Shown here: one piece after another, positions 20,653 through 31,020 of the stretch
How positions within the stretch are numbered: position 1 is the stretch's first letter
Layout of the letters: each line of letters begins with the position of its first letter
Assembly (NCBI GenBank): GCA_016934315.1
Contig: JAFGSY010000012.1
Coordinates: 31,349-95,348 of the forward strand
DNA length: 64,000 nt
DNA from: Candidatus Anaeroferrophillus wilburensis
GTDB taxonomy: Bacteria; Desulfobacterota; Anaeroferrophillalia; Anaeroferrophillales; Anaeroferrophillaceae
Direction of reading: 5' to 3'
Made by a program: the position numbers and the translations under genes
Notes under the pieces: model-generated
Seen by the model: the letters and a program-made list of their open reading frames with translations, nothing else
Told to the model about the DNA's origin: nothing
Database searches by the model: none

Positions 20653-22427
20653 CAGATAATCAATGTATCATGAAGGGTATTGGCGTTTCCCCGGGAATCG
20701 TCGTCGGCCGAGCCTTTCTCCTTGACCGGGACAAACTGAAACCGGCCATGGAAAAAATTGCCAGTGAGCAGGTCCAGGGAGAGATCGACCGCTTTCTGGA
20801 CGCCATTGCCGCTGCCCGGCGCGAACTCATGGAGAGTCATGACAAGGCACTGAAGAATTCCAGCACCAATAATGGCAGCAAGGATCATCTCTACCTTTTT
20901 GACGTCCATCTAATGATGATGGATGATAAAATGATTACAGATGAAACCGCCAAGCTGATCCGCGAAAAAAAGATCAATGCGGAATGGGCCTTGACTTTGA
21001 ACGTTGAAAAAATCAGGAAAATTTTCGACCGCATGGACGACCCCTACATGCGAGAACGGCAGGCGGATATTTCCCATGTGGCTGAGAGAATTCTCCGCCA
21101 GCTGATGAAGAGTGACTATGACAGCATAGAAAAAATTTCCAACGATGTCATTCTCATCGCCCATGACCTGTCACCGGCCGACACCATGCAGCTCAACCTC
21201 GGCAAAGTAAAAGCATTTGTTACCGACCTGGGGGGACGCACCTCCCATACCGCTATCGTCGCCCGTTCACTGGAAATTCCGGCAGTGGTCGGCCTTGAAC
21301 GGGCAACAGAAATGATCAATGGCGGCAACCGGCTGATTGTTGACGGCATTGACGGCCGTATTATTGTCTCCCCCACCCTTGAGCAGGTCCGCCACTACCG
21401 CGAAAAAGCGGAAAAATACCTCTTTTTCCAGCGGCAGCTGCTGGAAAACCGTGAGCTGGCCCCACAGACCAAAGATGGCTTTGCCATCGAGCTGGCCGCC
21501 AACATCGAAAACCCGGAAGAAGCGGAATCAGCAATCTCCCATGGCGCCGGCGCCATCGGCCTCTACCGGACGGAATTCCTTTATCTCAACCGGGATGATC
21601 TTCCCAAAGAGGAGGAACACTATATCACCTATAAGCGGGTGCTGCAGATGGTGCCCGACCAGGAAGTCACCATCCGGACACTGGACCTGGGATATGACAA
21701 AATTTCCCGCCACCGTTTCCATGAGGATACCATTAATCCCGCCATGGGGCTGCGGGGCATCCGTTTGTGTTTCAAGCAGAAAGAGATCTTTCGCGACCAG
21801 CTTCGTGGCATTCTACGGGCCAGCCAGCACGGCAAGGTAAAAATCCTCTTCCCGATGATTTCCGGCATGCGTGATCTCAGGCAGGCTAAAGAGATTCTTG
21901 CAGATGTCAAGGATGAACTGCGCCGCAAAGGGATTGCCTTTGACGACAATATCCCCATCGGGGTAATGATTGAGATCCCTTCAGCCGCAGTGGTCGCCGA
22001 TCTCCTGGCCCGGGAAGTGGATTTTTTCAGCATCGGCACCAATGATCTTATTCAGTACACCCTGGCTGTCGACCGGGTCAATGAACATGTCTCCTGTTTT
22101 TACGAACCGCTGCACCCGGCGATTCTCAGGTTGTTGCAGAACACCATCGAAGCAGCCCATGGCAACGGCATCCCGGTAAGTGTCTGCGGGGAAATGGCTG
22201 GTGAACCGCTCTACACTCTGGTGCTGCTGGGACTGGGACTGGATCAGCTGAGTATGAACCCCCTTTCCATCCCGTACATCAAGAAAATCATGCGGGACAG
22301 CACCTATGAGGAAGCCAAAGAGATCGTCAAGGAATGCCTGACGTTCACGGTGGCCACGGATGTTGAGAACTTTGTCGAAGAACAGATGCGGCACCGCTTC
22401 ACCGACGACTTTTTGATGAAACTGTAG
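20649..22427 (+). CDS. ptsI: PTS enzyme I (phosphoenolpyruvate-protein phosphotransferase)
   Basis: EI takes phosphate from PEP onto a histidine and passes it to HPr. The 592-residue protein is standard length, with the active-site histidine H200 in [12 protein letters not shown] and the PEP-binding C-terminal barrel ([34 protein letters not shown]). It lacks an N-terminal GAF domain, so it is the sugar-type EI rather than PtsP. As the only EI in the window it probably serves both the mannose PTS and PtsN. Confidence 0.97.
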   Translation: MTDNQCIMKGIGVSPGIVVGRAFLLDRDKLKPAMEKIASEQVQGEIDRFLDAIAAARRELMESHDKALKNSSTNNGSKDHLYLFDVHLMMMDDKMITDETAKLIREKKINAEWALTLNVEKIRKIFDRMDDPYMRERQADISHVAERILRQLMKSDYDSIEKISNDVILIAHDLSPADTMQLNLGKVKAFVTDLGGRTSHTAIVARSLEIPAVVGLERATEMINGGNRLIVDGIDGRIIVSPTLEQVRHYREKAEKYLFFQRQLLENRELAPQTKDGFAIELAANIENPEEAESAISHGAGAIGLYRTEFLYLNRDDLPKEEEHYITYKRVLQMVPDQEVTIRTLDLGYDKISRHRFHEDTINPAMGLRGIRLCFKQKEIFRDQLRGILRASQHGKVKILFPMISGMRDLRQAKEILADVKDELRRKGIAFDDNIPIGVMIEIPSAAVVADLLAREVDFFSIGTNDLIQYTLAVDRVNEHVSCFYEPLHPAILRLLQNTIEAAHGNGIPVSVCGEMAGEPLYTLVLLGLGLDQLSMNPLSIPYIKKIMRDSTYEEAKEIVKECLTFTVATDVENFVEEQMRHRFTDDFLMKL

Positions 22428-22486
22428 CCGCCAGGCTAACCATTAAGGACAATACTTTTACGACCCCAAGAGAAGGAGCTATAATC

Positions 22487-23656
22487 ATGAGCATGCCCAA
22501 TTACCTTTTCACTTCCGAATCAGTAACCGAGGGGCACCCCGACAAGATTGCTGATCAGATTTCCGATGCGGTACTGGATAATATTCTCGAGCAGGATGCG
22601 ACCGGGCGGGTTGCCTGTGAAACCATGGTCACCACCGGCATGGCAGTGATTGCCGGCGAAATCACCACGTCCTGCTATGTTGACATCCCCTCGGTGGTCC
22701 GCGAAACCATTAGAGAGATCGGTTATGACGATTCCTCCATGGGCTTTGACTGGGAAACCTGTGCCGTCCTCACCAGTATCGACAAGCAGTCACCGGACAT
22801 CTCCATGGGCGTCACTTCGGGCGAAGGACTCTACAAGGAGCAGGGCGCCGGCGACCAGGGACTGATGTTCGGTTATGCGTGCAATGAAACCGATGAACTG
22901 ATGCCCATGCCCATTGTTTATGCCCACCGGTTGACGAGGGAACTGGCCCGCCAGCGGAAAAACCGTACGCTGCCTTTCCTCCGGCCGGACGGCAAGTCCC
23001 AGGTAACCATTGAATATGAAGGACACCAGCCGAAAAGGATTGACACGGTCGTGGTTTCCAGTCAACATGCCCCCGACATAGCCTACAACGAGCTGAAGGA
23101 AGGAATCATCGAGCAGGTTATTAAACCTGTACTCCCGGCGGCCATGCTGGATTCCCAAACCAACTTTTACGTCAATCCCACCGGCCGCTTTGTGGTCGGC
23201 GGCCCCATGGGGGACTGCGGGTTGACCGGACGGAAGATTATTGTTGACACGTATGGCGGCCAGGGCAGCCACGGTGGCGGCTGCTTTTCCGGCAAAGATC
23301 CCTCGAAAGTGGATCGCAGCGCCTCCTATATGGCCCGCTACATTGCTAAAAATATTGTCGCCGCCGGCTTGGCCGAACGCTGTGAAGTCCAGGTAGCCTA
23401 TGCCATCGGCGTCGCCCAGCCGGTCAGCGTCATGATCAACTGTTTCGGCACCGGCAAAATTCCCTCGGAAACCATCTCAGAACTGGTGCGCAAAAACTTC
23501 GATCTACGGCCGGCAGCTATTATTGAAAAGCTTGACCTCCTCCGTCCCATCTATCTGCAAACCGCCGCTTACGGACATTTTGGCCGCCAGGAACCGGGTT
23601 TCACCTGGGAACAGACCGACATGGCCGCCACCCTCCAACGCGAAGCAGGGATATGA
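22487..23656 (+). CDS. metK: S-adenosylmethionine synthetase
   Basis: MetK makes SAM from methionine and ATP. The 389-residue protein opens with [20 protein letters not shown] and contains [12 protein letters not shown] and [17 protein letters not shown], the ATP- and metal-binding signatures. The ATG is preceded by AAGGAG at ideal spacing. It follows ptsI by 59 bases and may be read from the same operon. No SAM riboswitch is visible in that short gap. Confidence 0.98.
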   Translation: MSMPNYLFTSESVTEGHPDKIADQISDAVLDNILEQDATGRVACETMVTTGMAVIAGEITTSCYVDIPSVVRETIREIGYDDSSMGFDWETCAVLTSIDKQSPDISMGVTSGEGLYKEQGAGDQGLMFGYACNETDELMPMPIVYAHRLTRELARQRKNRTLPFLRPDGKSQVTIEYEGHQPKRIDTVVVSSQHAPDIAYNELKEGIIEQVIKPVLPAAMLDSQTNFYVNPTGRFVVGGPMGDCGLTGRKIIVDTYGGQGSHGGGCFSGKDPSKVDRSASYMARYIAKNIVAAGLAERCEVQVAYAIGVAQPVSVMINCFGTGKIPSETISELVRKNFDLRPAAIIEKLDLLRPIYLQTAAYGHFGRQEPGFTWEQTDMAATLQREAGI

Positions 23657-23769
23657 GCAGCATCCCCAATTAACAGTGTATGGTTAAAGGAACAACGTTC
23701 AGAGAAAACAATAAAAATTATTTCCCAGGTAAACTATCTTACGGTGCAAACCGCGGTATTGAGTGTCAA

Positions 23770-23858
23770 GGAGAGATGGCCGAGTGGTCGAAGGCGGTTG
23801 ACTCGAAATCAGCTGTGGGCTACGCTCACCGTGGGTTCGAATCCCACTCTCTCCGCCA
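23770..23858 (+). tRNA. tRNA-Ser (anticodon CGA)
   Basis: The 89-base gene starts GGAGAGA and ends TCTCTCC-G-CCA, so the acceptor stem is perfect and CCA is encoded. The anticodon arm is GTTGA-CTCGAAA-TCAGC with CGA in the loop, reading UCG. A long variable arm, typical of serine tRNAs, precedes the T arm GTGGG-TTCGAAT-CCCAC. A strong terminator follows eight bases later. Confidence 0.97.
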
Positions 23859-23865
23859 GTCATAT

Positions 23866-23898
23866 GGACTTCCAATGGTTTTGGAAGTCCTTTTTTTT
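23866..23898 (+). terminator. Rho-independent terminator of tRNA-Ser
   Basis: GGACTTCCAA at 23866-23875 pairs perfectly with TTGGAAGTCC at 23881-23890 across a 5-base loop, and eight Ts follow at 23891-23898. Confidence 0.95.
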
Positions 23899-24096
23899 GC
23901 AGGAGGTGAAAAATATTCCTGCCGGGGTGTGCTGCCGTCATCGTTCATTTTGCAAAACTGCAGAAAGGTGTTATCATTGTTTTTCAGGGAATAGAGCGCA
24001 GGGACCTCAGCCTCCAGGCCCCAACTGAAATCATTCACCCGGAGGTGCCGGTTGCCGTTAAACCCTAACGGGCATGACACGGAGAGGAATACGACA

Positions 24097-25917
24097 ATGC
24101 ATCGATGGCTGAAGGCAACCATGGTAACGCTACTGCTGGTTGCAGCGGTAATTGTCGGCTTGACGCTCTTTATCCGCTTCACCTTCACCGAGGACCGGCT
24201 GAAAACACTGCTCATTCCAGCGGCAGAAAAAGTACTGAACCGGCCGGTTGCCATTGACCGCCTGCAGATCGGCATCTTATCCGGAATTACCATCAGTAAT
24301 GCGACAATCAAGGAACTCGATGGCTCCGGCAATCTGCTGACCATCGATACCATAGCTCTCCGCTATGATCTCTGGAAGCTGCTACAGCGCCAGCTGGCGA
24401 TCAGTGAGATAACCGTCGTCAATCCCCAAATCCATATTGTCCGCAACCGGCAAGGCCTCTACAATATCAGCAACCTTAGCGCTCCGCCAGACGAAATCTC
24501 CACGCCACCGGCGGTAGAACAACCGTCAGCAGGAAAAACCGCCGCCCTGCTGCTGGCGGTTACCGTTGCCGAGCTCGCCGTGGACAACCTGTCATTCAGC
24601 TTCCATGACGCATTGGAACAATTACCAACCGTCCAAGGTACTGGCGATCTGCGGCTGTCCATGCACCTTGACCCGCGACGGCAGTCTTGGACCGGCAAAG
24701 GCCTCATCACCTTGGCAGCTGATCTTCATTACCACACTGTCCGGCCCCACCTGGCAGGCACGATCACCTTTAACCAGGATCAAGCCAGCTACACCGTTAC
24801 CCTCCAGCAGGAAGCGGAAACCATCCGAATCTCCGGCCTGATAGATAATTTTTTCCATGGACCGGCAATAACCGCTGATCTTTACAGCGAACAGATTCAT
24901 GCCGATTACCTGGCCGGCCTGTTAGGTTCTCTGACCGGCTCAGCGCCAGCCCAGCCACCGGCGGTGGTGAAATCCGCAACAACAAAGAATACCCCGACAG
25001 CCAAAAAAGGCCATCCAGGGAGATCTCAGGCAACATCACCGGCACCGACTCCACAGCTCACAGCCAAGGGCAGCATCGACTGCAAACAAGTCATCTATAA
25101 TCGAGCAGCTGCCGAGGATTTTCACTGTTTCTATCGCTTTGACCAAGGGATGCTGACCATCAGGGACATCCGGGGCCGTACTGCCGGCGGTACCTTTGCC
25201 GGGGCTATGGAGATTGACCTCAAATCCGAGACGCCACCCTACCGCGGCGAGCTGGCGGCTGACACCCTGCAGGTGCCTGCCCTGTTGAGCATGTACTCCC
25301 CCAAGGCGCCGGTGGTGACCCGTGGCACCCTGCAAACGAATCTTACCTTTGCCGGCCGGGGGGTCGGGCAGGCGGAAATGGAAAAACACCTGACCGCCAG
25401 GGGAACCTATGTCCTTCGGGACGGCCAGCTGCAAGCCAACGCCACGACCAAAGAAATTGTCCGGCTTCTCAAACTGCCGCAGTTGGCAGACCCTTCATTT
25501 GATGATCTTTCTGGAAATTTTCAGTTGAAAAAAGGCAACGTCAGCATTGACTCATCGATGCAGGGAGATAGCTTTTCAGCCACCGGCAACGGCCGCATCG
25601 GGCTTGATGGCACCCTTGCCCTGCCGGTCACTGTGCGTCTTGGGCCGACATTGAGCAACCAGTTTCAGCAGCAGTTTTCCTGGGGTACTCTCCTGCTGAA
25701 CAAGGCGGGAGAAACGGAACTGTCCCTCTTCCTGGAAGGCACGATCGGCAGGCCAAAAGTTACCCTGGATACTCACGCAGCCCAGCAGCAACTGGAAAAA
25801 CAATTACAACAAACCCTTGACACCTTCCTGGGCAACAAGAAAACACCGGCAGAGGGCACCAGACAACAACCGGCACTGCCCCTGCAGGAGCTTATTCCCA
25901 AGCTGTTTGGCCGGTAG
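24097..25917 (+). CDS. AsmA-family protein
   Basis: Start at ATG 24097, chosen because GGAGAGGAAT precedes it; the product has 606 residues. One N-terminal membrane helix (about residues 6-26) is followed by the AsmA-type opening, in which a lipid-transfer-like domain begins near RLKTLLIPAAEKVLNRPVAI. A low-complexity Ala/Pro/Lys linker lies near residues 280-320, and an AsmA-like C-terminal region (GTLQTNLTFAGRG, then a repeated beta pattern) closes the protein. Family members are thought to form bridges that move phospholipids or affect outer-membrane assembly. It is a single gene followed by the YihY-like gene 124 bases on. Confidence 0.85.
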   Translation: MHRWLKATMVTLLLVAAVIVGLTLFIRFTFTEDRLKTLLIPAAEKVLNRPVAIDRLQIGILSGITISNATIKELDGSGNLLTIDTIALRYDLWKLLQRQLAISEITVVNPQIHIVRNRQGLYNISNLSAPPDEISTPPAVEQPSAGKTAALLLAVTVAELAVDNLSFSFHDALEQLPTVQGTGDLRLSMHLDPRRQSWTGKGLITLAADLHYHTVRPHLAGTITFNQDQASYTVTLQQEAETIRISGLIDNFFHGPAITADLYSEQIHADYLAGLLGSLTGSAPAQPPAVVKSATTKNTPTAKKGHPGRSQATSPAPTPQLTAKGSIDCKQVIYNRAAAEDFHCFYRFDQGMLTIRDIRGRTAGGTFAGAMEIDLKSETPPYRGELAADTLQVPALLSMYSPKAPVVTRGTLQTNLTFAGRGVGQAEMEKHLTARGTYVLRDGQLQANATTKEIVRLLKLPQLADPSFDDLSGNFQLKKGNVSIDSSMQGDSFSATGNGRIGLDGTLALPVTVRLGPTLSNQFQQQFSWGTLLLNKAGETELSLFLEGTIGRPKVTLDTHAAQQQLEKQLQQTLDTFLGNKKTPAEGTRQQPALPLQELIPKLFGR

Positions 25918-26041
25918 ACAGGGGAGGAATTACACCACCGGTGAGAACCAAAGATAAAACCTGAGGGCATCGTCGCTTTTTTCCTCCCCGTTGGGCTCTC
26001 AGGGAATACAATGCGGTCGTTTTTCAACCGGAAGGGACAAT

Positions 26042-27541
26042 ATGAAATCACACCAAAAGCATGGGGCGCCACTATTCGGGCGCAATTATGTAGAGCTTCT
26101 CAGCACCCGCATCTGGGAGGAACCCCGGGGTTCTTTTGTCCGGCAGAATATAGTTCGACTGTTCAGGATTGTGCTTATCGTCCTCCGTGAACTGCGAAAA
26201 GATGCGATCACCCTGCGGGCCGGCGCCTTGACCTTCACCGTCGTTTTATCACTGGTTCCCATACTGGCATTGGGAACCGCGGTCCTCAAGGGGCTTGGGG
26301 CCGGCAACCAGATGCGGGAGGCAGCCTACCATTTTATTGACCAGGTTGCCGATCAGCCACCTCCAAGTCAGCGCCCGGCAATCGAGCCCGGAACCGGCGG
26401 GGACATACAGGCGGGTAGTGAAAAAGTCGATGCCCGGGACGATTCGCCAGCGGACCAGCAAAAAACAGCCGGCGAAAAAGATTTTGCCGGCCATCTGCGT
26501 TCAGCGGTGGATCAGATGTTTGCCTATGTTGATCGGACAAACTTCGCCACCCTGGGGGCCATCGGGATTTTGTTTCTGGTGATCAGCGTTATCATGGTCA
26601 TTGGCAGTATAGAAGAGGCCATGAACGTTATCTGGCAGGTTCCCAAGGGCCGTCCTCTGGGACGGCGGATACTGGATTACCTGGCCTTGATGATTCTCTT
26701 TCCCATCTCCATTAATCTCGGTCTAGGAGCCTCGGCAGCCTTGCACAACCAGGCATTGCTGAGCCGGCTGGAAGGCATTCTGCCGGCAGCCCTGATCGGC
26801 CTGCTGACCTTTCGACTACTGCCTTTTATCATCTTGGCCGGCACCTTTACCCTGCTCTACCAGTTTCTCCCCCACGCTAAAATCCGCTTCCGACCGGCTT
26901 TGGTTGGTGGCGTTGGAGGTGCCGGCGGCCTGTTGCTGGCCCAGAAGCTGTATCTGCATCTGCAAATCGGTGTTGCCCGCTACAACGCCATCTATGGCTC
27001 TTTTGCCACCGTCCCCCTCTTTCTCTTATGGATCTACCTGGGCTGGGTCGTTTTTCTGGCCGGCGCCGAAATCGCCTTCGCGGTCCAGGTCTGGCGCCAT
27101 TACCTGCCGGCGGAACAGCAGTTCTCCCCCACAAAGCACTTGGCACTTTCCCTGGATGTTCTCCTGCTGGCCCTGGAAGATTTTAAAGACCGGCAGGTGT
27201 GCACCTGCCACAGCCTGGGGCAGCGACTCCATGAATCGGCGGCAACCATTCGGACCGTCACCAATGACCTGTTGGCCGCCGGCCTGCTTCGCCGGGTGGA
27301 TGGCAACAACGACTCGATGGTACCGGCCGGCCCGGCAGAATCCATGAAACCGGCTGATATCATTGTTGATCTTTGGGGGCTACAGTCAGGCCAGAGCGCC
27401 GGCAGCCGGATAACGGAAACAATGATGGCCGCCATCCGGGCATCGTGTTCCCATCTGACTCTGAAAAAGCTTGCGGACCAGGAACAGAACAACAGCGGCG
27501 GCGGAACTGGAGATCAGGAGGAAGTGGGTATTGATACTTGA
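26042..27541 (+). CDS. YihY/BrkB-family inner-membrane protein with C-terminal winged helix
   Basis: From ATG 26042 (preceded by GAAGGGA) the protein has 499 residues. The core has about six membrane helices of the YihY/virulence factor BrkB (UPF0761) family, opening with RAGALTFTVVLSLVPILALG. A polar, acidic, proline-rich insertion of about 60 residues separates helices one and two. The C-terminal 120 residues form a helix-rich DNA-binding-like extension (DVLLLALEDFKDRQ, then AATIRTVTNDLLAAGLLRRV), seen in the long form of the family. Its function is not known. The 3' end overlaps the convergent btuD by 28 bases. Confidence 0.85.
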   Translation: MKSHQKHGAPLFGRNYVELLSTRIWEEPRGSFVRQNIVRLFRIVLIVLRELRKDAITLRAGALTFTVVLSLVPILALGTAVLKGLGAGNQMREAAYHFIDQVADQPPPSQRPAIEPGTGGDIQAGSEKVDARDDSPADQQKTAGEKDFAGHLRSAVDQMFAYVDRTNFATLGAIGILFLVISVIMVIGSIEEAMNVIWQVPKGRPLGRRILDYLALMILFPISINLGLGASAALHNQALLSRLEGILPAALIGLLTFRLLPFIILAGTFTLLYQFLPHAKIRFRPALVGGVGGAGGLLLAQKLYLHLQIGVARYNAIYGSFATVPLFLLWIYLGWVVFLAGAEIAFAVQVWRHYLPAEQQFSPTKHLALSLDVLLLALEDFKDRQVCTCHSLGQRLHESAATIRTVTNDLLAAGLLRRVDGNNDSMVPAGPAESMKPADIIVDLWGLQSGQSAGSRITETMMAAIRASCSHLTLKKLADQEQNNSGGGTGDQEEVGIDT

Positions 27542-28356
27542 GGACGACCAATCATAGGCGGTGTGTGGACAAAAAGTTTTGTCGCAAAAACCTCTTCAAG
27601 GATCTCCCGCTGCATAACATCCTCGGTTTCACCCTGAAACGCAATCCGGCCTTTTTGGAGCAGAAAAAGATAATCAGCAAAGATGCTGGCCAGATTCAAA
27701 TCGTGAAAAATTGCCAGCACCGCCAAACCCTCCTCTTTTACCTTTTTCTCCACCAGCCGCAGGATCTTCACTGAATGATGGATATCAAGGTTGGACGTCG
27801 GTTCATCCAGCAGCAGCAGTTTTGGCTCCTGAACCAGGGCCCTGGCCAACAGAACGAGCTGCCGTTCACCACCGCTGACCTGGGTAATGGGACGATCCTG
27901 CAGATGATCAATGCCCGTTTCAGCCATCACCCGCACCACCACCGGATCATCCTCCTGGTAGCCTTTGGCAAAGAGACCGGCAATATGGGGATTGCGACCC
28001 ATGGCGATGACTTCACGCACGGTGAACGGAAAGGAGATATGAGTATCTTGGGGAACGACAGCCACCTGGGTTGCCAGCTCCTGGCGGCCGATCCCCATCA
28101 GGTTGCGGCCGGCAAGCAGAATTTCACCGGCCTGCGGCTGAAAAACCCGACAGAGATTGTTGATCAGAGTTGACTTGCCGGAACCATTTGGCCCCAACAG
28201 ACCACAAAAGAATCCCGACCAGAGGCTGAAACTGATATCCTCAAGGACCGTCTTCCTGCCATAGCCGCAGCGCAACCCTTTGATGCGCAGCAGTTCGGCA
28301 AACTGACGTCTGGCTGCTGACTCAGATGGAACTTCTGGTAAACGCTTTTTTTCCAT
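27514..28356 (-). CDS. btuD: ABC transporter ATP-binding protein, corrinoid/iron-complex type
   Basis: This 280-residue ATPase of the FecE/BtuD family has Walker A GPNGSGKST, the signature VSGGERQLVLLARAL and Walker B LLLLDEPT. It pairs with the permease 44 bases upstream and the binding protein at 31389-32291. Family members import siderophores, haem or cobalamin; the surrounding btuR and cobQ genes make corrinoid the likely substrate. It is the last gene of the operon and overlaps the 3' end of the convergent YihY gene. Confidence 0.88.
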   Translation of the reverse strand: MEKKRLPEVPSESAARRQFAELLRIKGLRCGYGRKTVLEDISFSLWSGFFCGLLGPNGSGKSTLINNLCRVFQPQAGEILLAGRNLMGIGRQELATQVAVVPQDTHISFPFTVREVIAMGRNPHIAGLFAKGYQEDDPVVVRVMAETGIDHLQDRPITQVSGGERQLVLLARALVQEPKLLLLDEPTSNLDIHHSVKILRLVEKKVKEEGLAVLAIFHDLNLASIFADYLFLLQKGRIAFQGETEDVMQREILEEVFATKLFVHTPPMIGRPQVSIPTSS

Positions 28357-28399
28357 AAAATTATAACCAATAGGACTCAGGCAGTATCAGGCTAAGGGT

Positions 28400-29443
28400 C
28401 TAGTGGGCTTTGAATTTCCGCTTGAAGATGTAGCAGAAAAAAGGTGCCCCGAGAAGTGCGGTTACCACCCCCACGGGAATTTCATTGGCACCGGCGACGG
28501 TGCGGGCCAGGGTATCGGAAAGAATCAGGATGACACCGCCCAAAAGGGCCGATGCCGGCAGCAGGGTTCGATGGTTCGGCCCCAGAATCAGCCGATTGAT
28601 GTGGGGAACCACCAGGCCGATGAAACCGATCACGCCACTGATCGAAACAGCAACTGCGGTCAACAGAGAGGCAACCAGCAGCAGCCGGCGGCGGACCCGC
28701 TGGACATCAACCCCCAATTGCATGGCCGTGGCATCACCCATGGCAATAATATTCAGATGGCGGGCATTGGCCTGCATGACAACAAAGCAGACAACAAAAT
28801 AGGGCAGCAGAATGGTGACATGAACCCAGAGTCGCCCCGAGAGGCTGCCCATGATCCAGAAAACAATGGATGACAGGTTTTCACCGGCAATGCTTTTGCA
28901 GAAACTAATCAACGCCGACAGAAAAGAGGCGACAATGACACCGGCCAAAATCAGGCTTTCGGGCATAATGCTGCCTTCTGTCCGGGCGACGGCATAGACA
29001 AACAACAGGGACATGAGAGCGCCGACAAAAGCAAAGCAGGGAACGATGCCCAGGCTGCTCAACAGGGGCAGGCCCACAAGAATCCCCCTCAGGATCATCG
29101 CCACCGTAGCTCCGAAAGCCGCTCCGGCTGACACCCCGATCGTGAACGGGTCGGCGAGCGGATTGAGCAGCAATCCCTGAAACACGGCGCCGGCGACCCC
29201 CAGGGAAGCTCCCACCAGCAACGCCACCATGATTCTGGGCAGACGTACATCCCAGACAATCAGATGATGACTCAACGGCACCGCCTCGCCGCTTACCAGG
29301 TTTTTCACAACCGGCAACCCGCCAAGCAGGCTTTTGACCACCGCCGGCAATGGCAGCTGGGCCGCCCCGACAGCCGCCGAAACCATGACAATAACGACGG
29401 TCAACAACAGCAGGAGAAAAAAATAGGTGGCAGTTTTTGTCAT
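28400..29443 (-). CDS. btuC: ABC transporter permease, corrinoid/iron-complex type
   Basis: This 347-residue FecCD/BtuC-family permease has about ten membrane helices. It contains GASLGVAGAVFQGLLLNPLADP and, near the C-terminus, GVIGFIGLVVPHINRLILGP, both hallmark segments of the family. The start overlaps the cobQ stop by four bases. Substrate assignment to corrinoids comes from the operon. Confidence 0.9.
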   Translation of the reverse strand: MTKTATYFFLLLLLTVVIVMVSAAVGAAQLPLPAVVKSLLGGLPVVKNLVSGEAVPLSHHLIVWDVRLPRIMVALLVGASLGVAGAVFQGLLLNPLADPFTIGVSAGAAFGATVAMILRGILVGLPLLSSLGIVPCFAFVGALMSLLFVYAVARTEGSIMPESLILAGVIVASFLSALISFCKSIAGENLSSIVFWIMGSLSGRLWVHVTILLPYFVVCFVVMQANARHLNIIAMGDATAMQLGVDVQRVRRRLLLVASLLTAVAVSISGVIGFIGLVVPHINRLILGPNHRTLLPASALLGGVILILSDTLARTVAGANEIPVGVVTALLGAPFFCYIFKRKFKAH

Positions 29444-31020
29444 TTCATAACAGGTGGTTGCGAGGTTACCCCATCGGCGATAATGCTTTCGATAGCTGCC
29501 AAGTCCAGTGAGCGGATCAGCAGGTCAGCCAGCTGGTCCAGGCCCTGCTCTTTCCGGACGGCAAAGGAATCACCTGCCGCTGCCGGCCGGTCCACTCCAT
29601 GGCGATGCTTCCGGAGACCCTGCAGAAAACCGGAGCGAAAAAGATCATTATCAAAAATGCCGTGAAGATAGGTCCCCCAGATCATGCCATCGGCAGTTAT
29701 TGCCCCGTCGTAATGCTCCTCCAGGCGGCCGCTTTTTTTAATCTCCAACAATGGCGTCGTCGCCTCATGCAGGGTTGTTCTTCCCATATGAATTTCATAG
29801 CCGGCAACCGGCAACCCGGGGGGCAGGGAAAACAGCGGGATCGACAGCTGACCGCGGCTTTGCACCGTCACCTTTTCCCCGGCCAGTTCGGTATCCACCG
29901 GCAGCAACCCGAACCCGGCCACCTGACCTCTAGTGGTTTCAACCTGATGGGGATCAGAGATGCGTCGGCCCAGCATCTGGTAGCCGCCACAGATACCGAT
30001 AATAGCCCCTCCCCGGGCGGCAAAAGTCCGCAGCCGCTCTGCCAAACCGGCCTGCTGCAACACCATCAAGTCATCAATGGTGTTTTTGCTGCCCGGCAGA
30101 ATTATCAGATCATAGTCTTCCAGGACATCATCGACCATCAGATAGTCAAGTCGAACATCCGGCTCGTGGAGCAACGGATCAAAATCGGTGAAATTGGCGA
30201 TATGAGGCAGCTTGACAACCCCGATGGCAAGCCGCCCATCGTCAGCACCTACCGCTGTTCTGCCATAGCCTTCAACGGCAACCCCATCCTCCTCGGGCAG
30301 GTAGATGTCACGAAAGAAGGGGACCACTCCGACAAAGGGAACGCCGCAGCGGGCCGCAATCATATCCAGCCCAGACTGCAGCAGGCGCTGGTCTCCACGA
30401 AATTTATTAACCACAAAACCCCTGACCAACGACCGTTCGGCTGGCGCCAACAGCTCCATGGTGCCCACCAGGGAGGCAAAGACTCCCCCCTTATCGATAT
30501 CACCAACCAGTAAAACCGGAGCCCTGACGCTGGTTGCCAACCCCATATTAACAATATCGTTATCCCGCAGATTTATCTCAGCCGGGCTGCCGGCGCCCTC
30601 AATGATAATCAGCTCATAGCGACTCTGCAAGCGGGTAAAGCTGGCCTTCACCGCTTCCCAGGCTTTGGCTTTGTACTGATGGTAGGCAAGCGCCGACATC
30701 GTCCCATGGACAGCGCCATGGATGATCACCTGGGCACCCACATCGCTGTTTGGCTTGATCAGCACCGGATTCATATCAACATGGGGCGGCAAGCCGCAGG
30801 CTTCCGCCTGCACCACCTGGGCCCGACCCATTTCGTGTCCTTCAGGGGTGATGAAGGAATTCAGGGCCATATTCTGGGCCTTGAACGGCGCCACCGCCAC
30901 GCCCTGACGATAAAAATAGCGGCATAGGCCGGCCACCAGGATGCTTTTACCAACGCTGGAACCAGTTCCCTGGATCATCAGCAGCTTGGCCGGTTTCCCC
31001 TTTTCGAAATGCTTATTCAT
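29440..31020 (-). CDS. cobQ: Adenosylcobyric acid synthase (glutamine-hydrolysing)
   Basis: CobQ (CbiP) amidates four carboxylates of adenosylcobyrinic acid diamide. From ATG 31020 the protein has 526 residues; a GTG two codons earlier is possible. The N-terminal dethiobiotin-synthetase-like domain has IQGTGSSVGKSI, and the C-terminal class I amidotransferase domain has IIGICGGYQMLG with the catalytic cysteine and YLHGIFDND with the histidine. It overlaps the small Cys-rich gene upstream by eight bases and btuC downstream by four, so translation is coupled. Confidence 0.95.
   Translation of the reverse strand: MNKHFEKGKPAKLLMIQGTGSSVGKSILVAGLCRYFYRQGVAVAPFKAQNMALNSFITPEGHEMGRAQVVQAEACGLPPHVDMNPVLIKPNSDVGAQVIIHGAVHGTMSALAYHQYKAKAWEAVKASFTRLQSRYELIIIEGAGSPAEINLRDNDIVNMGLATSVRAPVLLVGDIDKGGVFASLVGTMELLAPAERSLVRGFVVNKFRGDQRLLQSGLDMIAARCGVPFVGVVPFFRDIYLPEEDGVAVEGYGRTAVGADDGRLAIGVVKLPHIANFTDFDPLLHEPDVRLDYLMVDDVLEDYDLIILPGSKNTIDDLMVLQQAGLAERLRTFAARGGAIIGICGGYQMLGRRISDPHQVETTRGQVAGFGLLPVDTELAGEKVTVQSRGQLSIPLFSLPPGLPVAGYEIHMGRTTLHEATTPLLEIKKSGRLEEHYDGAITADGMIWGTYLHGIFDNDLFRSGFLQGLRKHRHGVDRPAAAGDSFAVRKEQGLDQLADLLIRSLDLAAIESIIADGVTSQPPVMK

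Larger units (their letters stand above)
23657..24096. other. Intergenic region between metK and the AsmA gene (440 bp)
   Basis: This region holds the tRNA-Ser gene and its terminator. About 110 bases before the tRNA and 200 bases after the terminator contain no gene I can support; short frames overlapping the tRNA are shadows. Confidence 0.6.
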
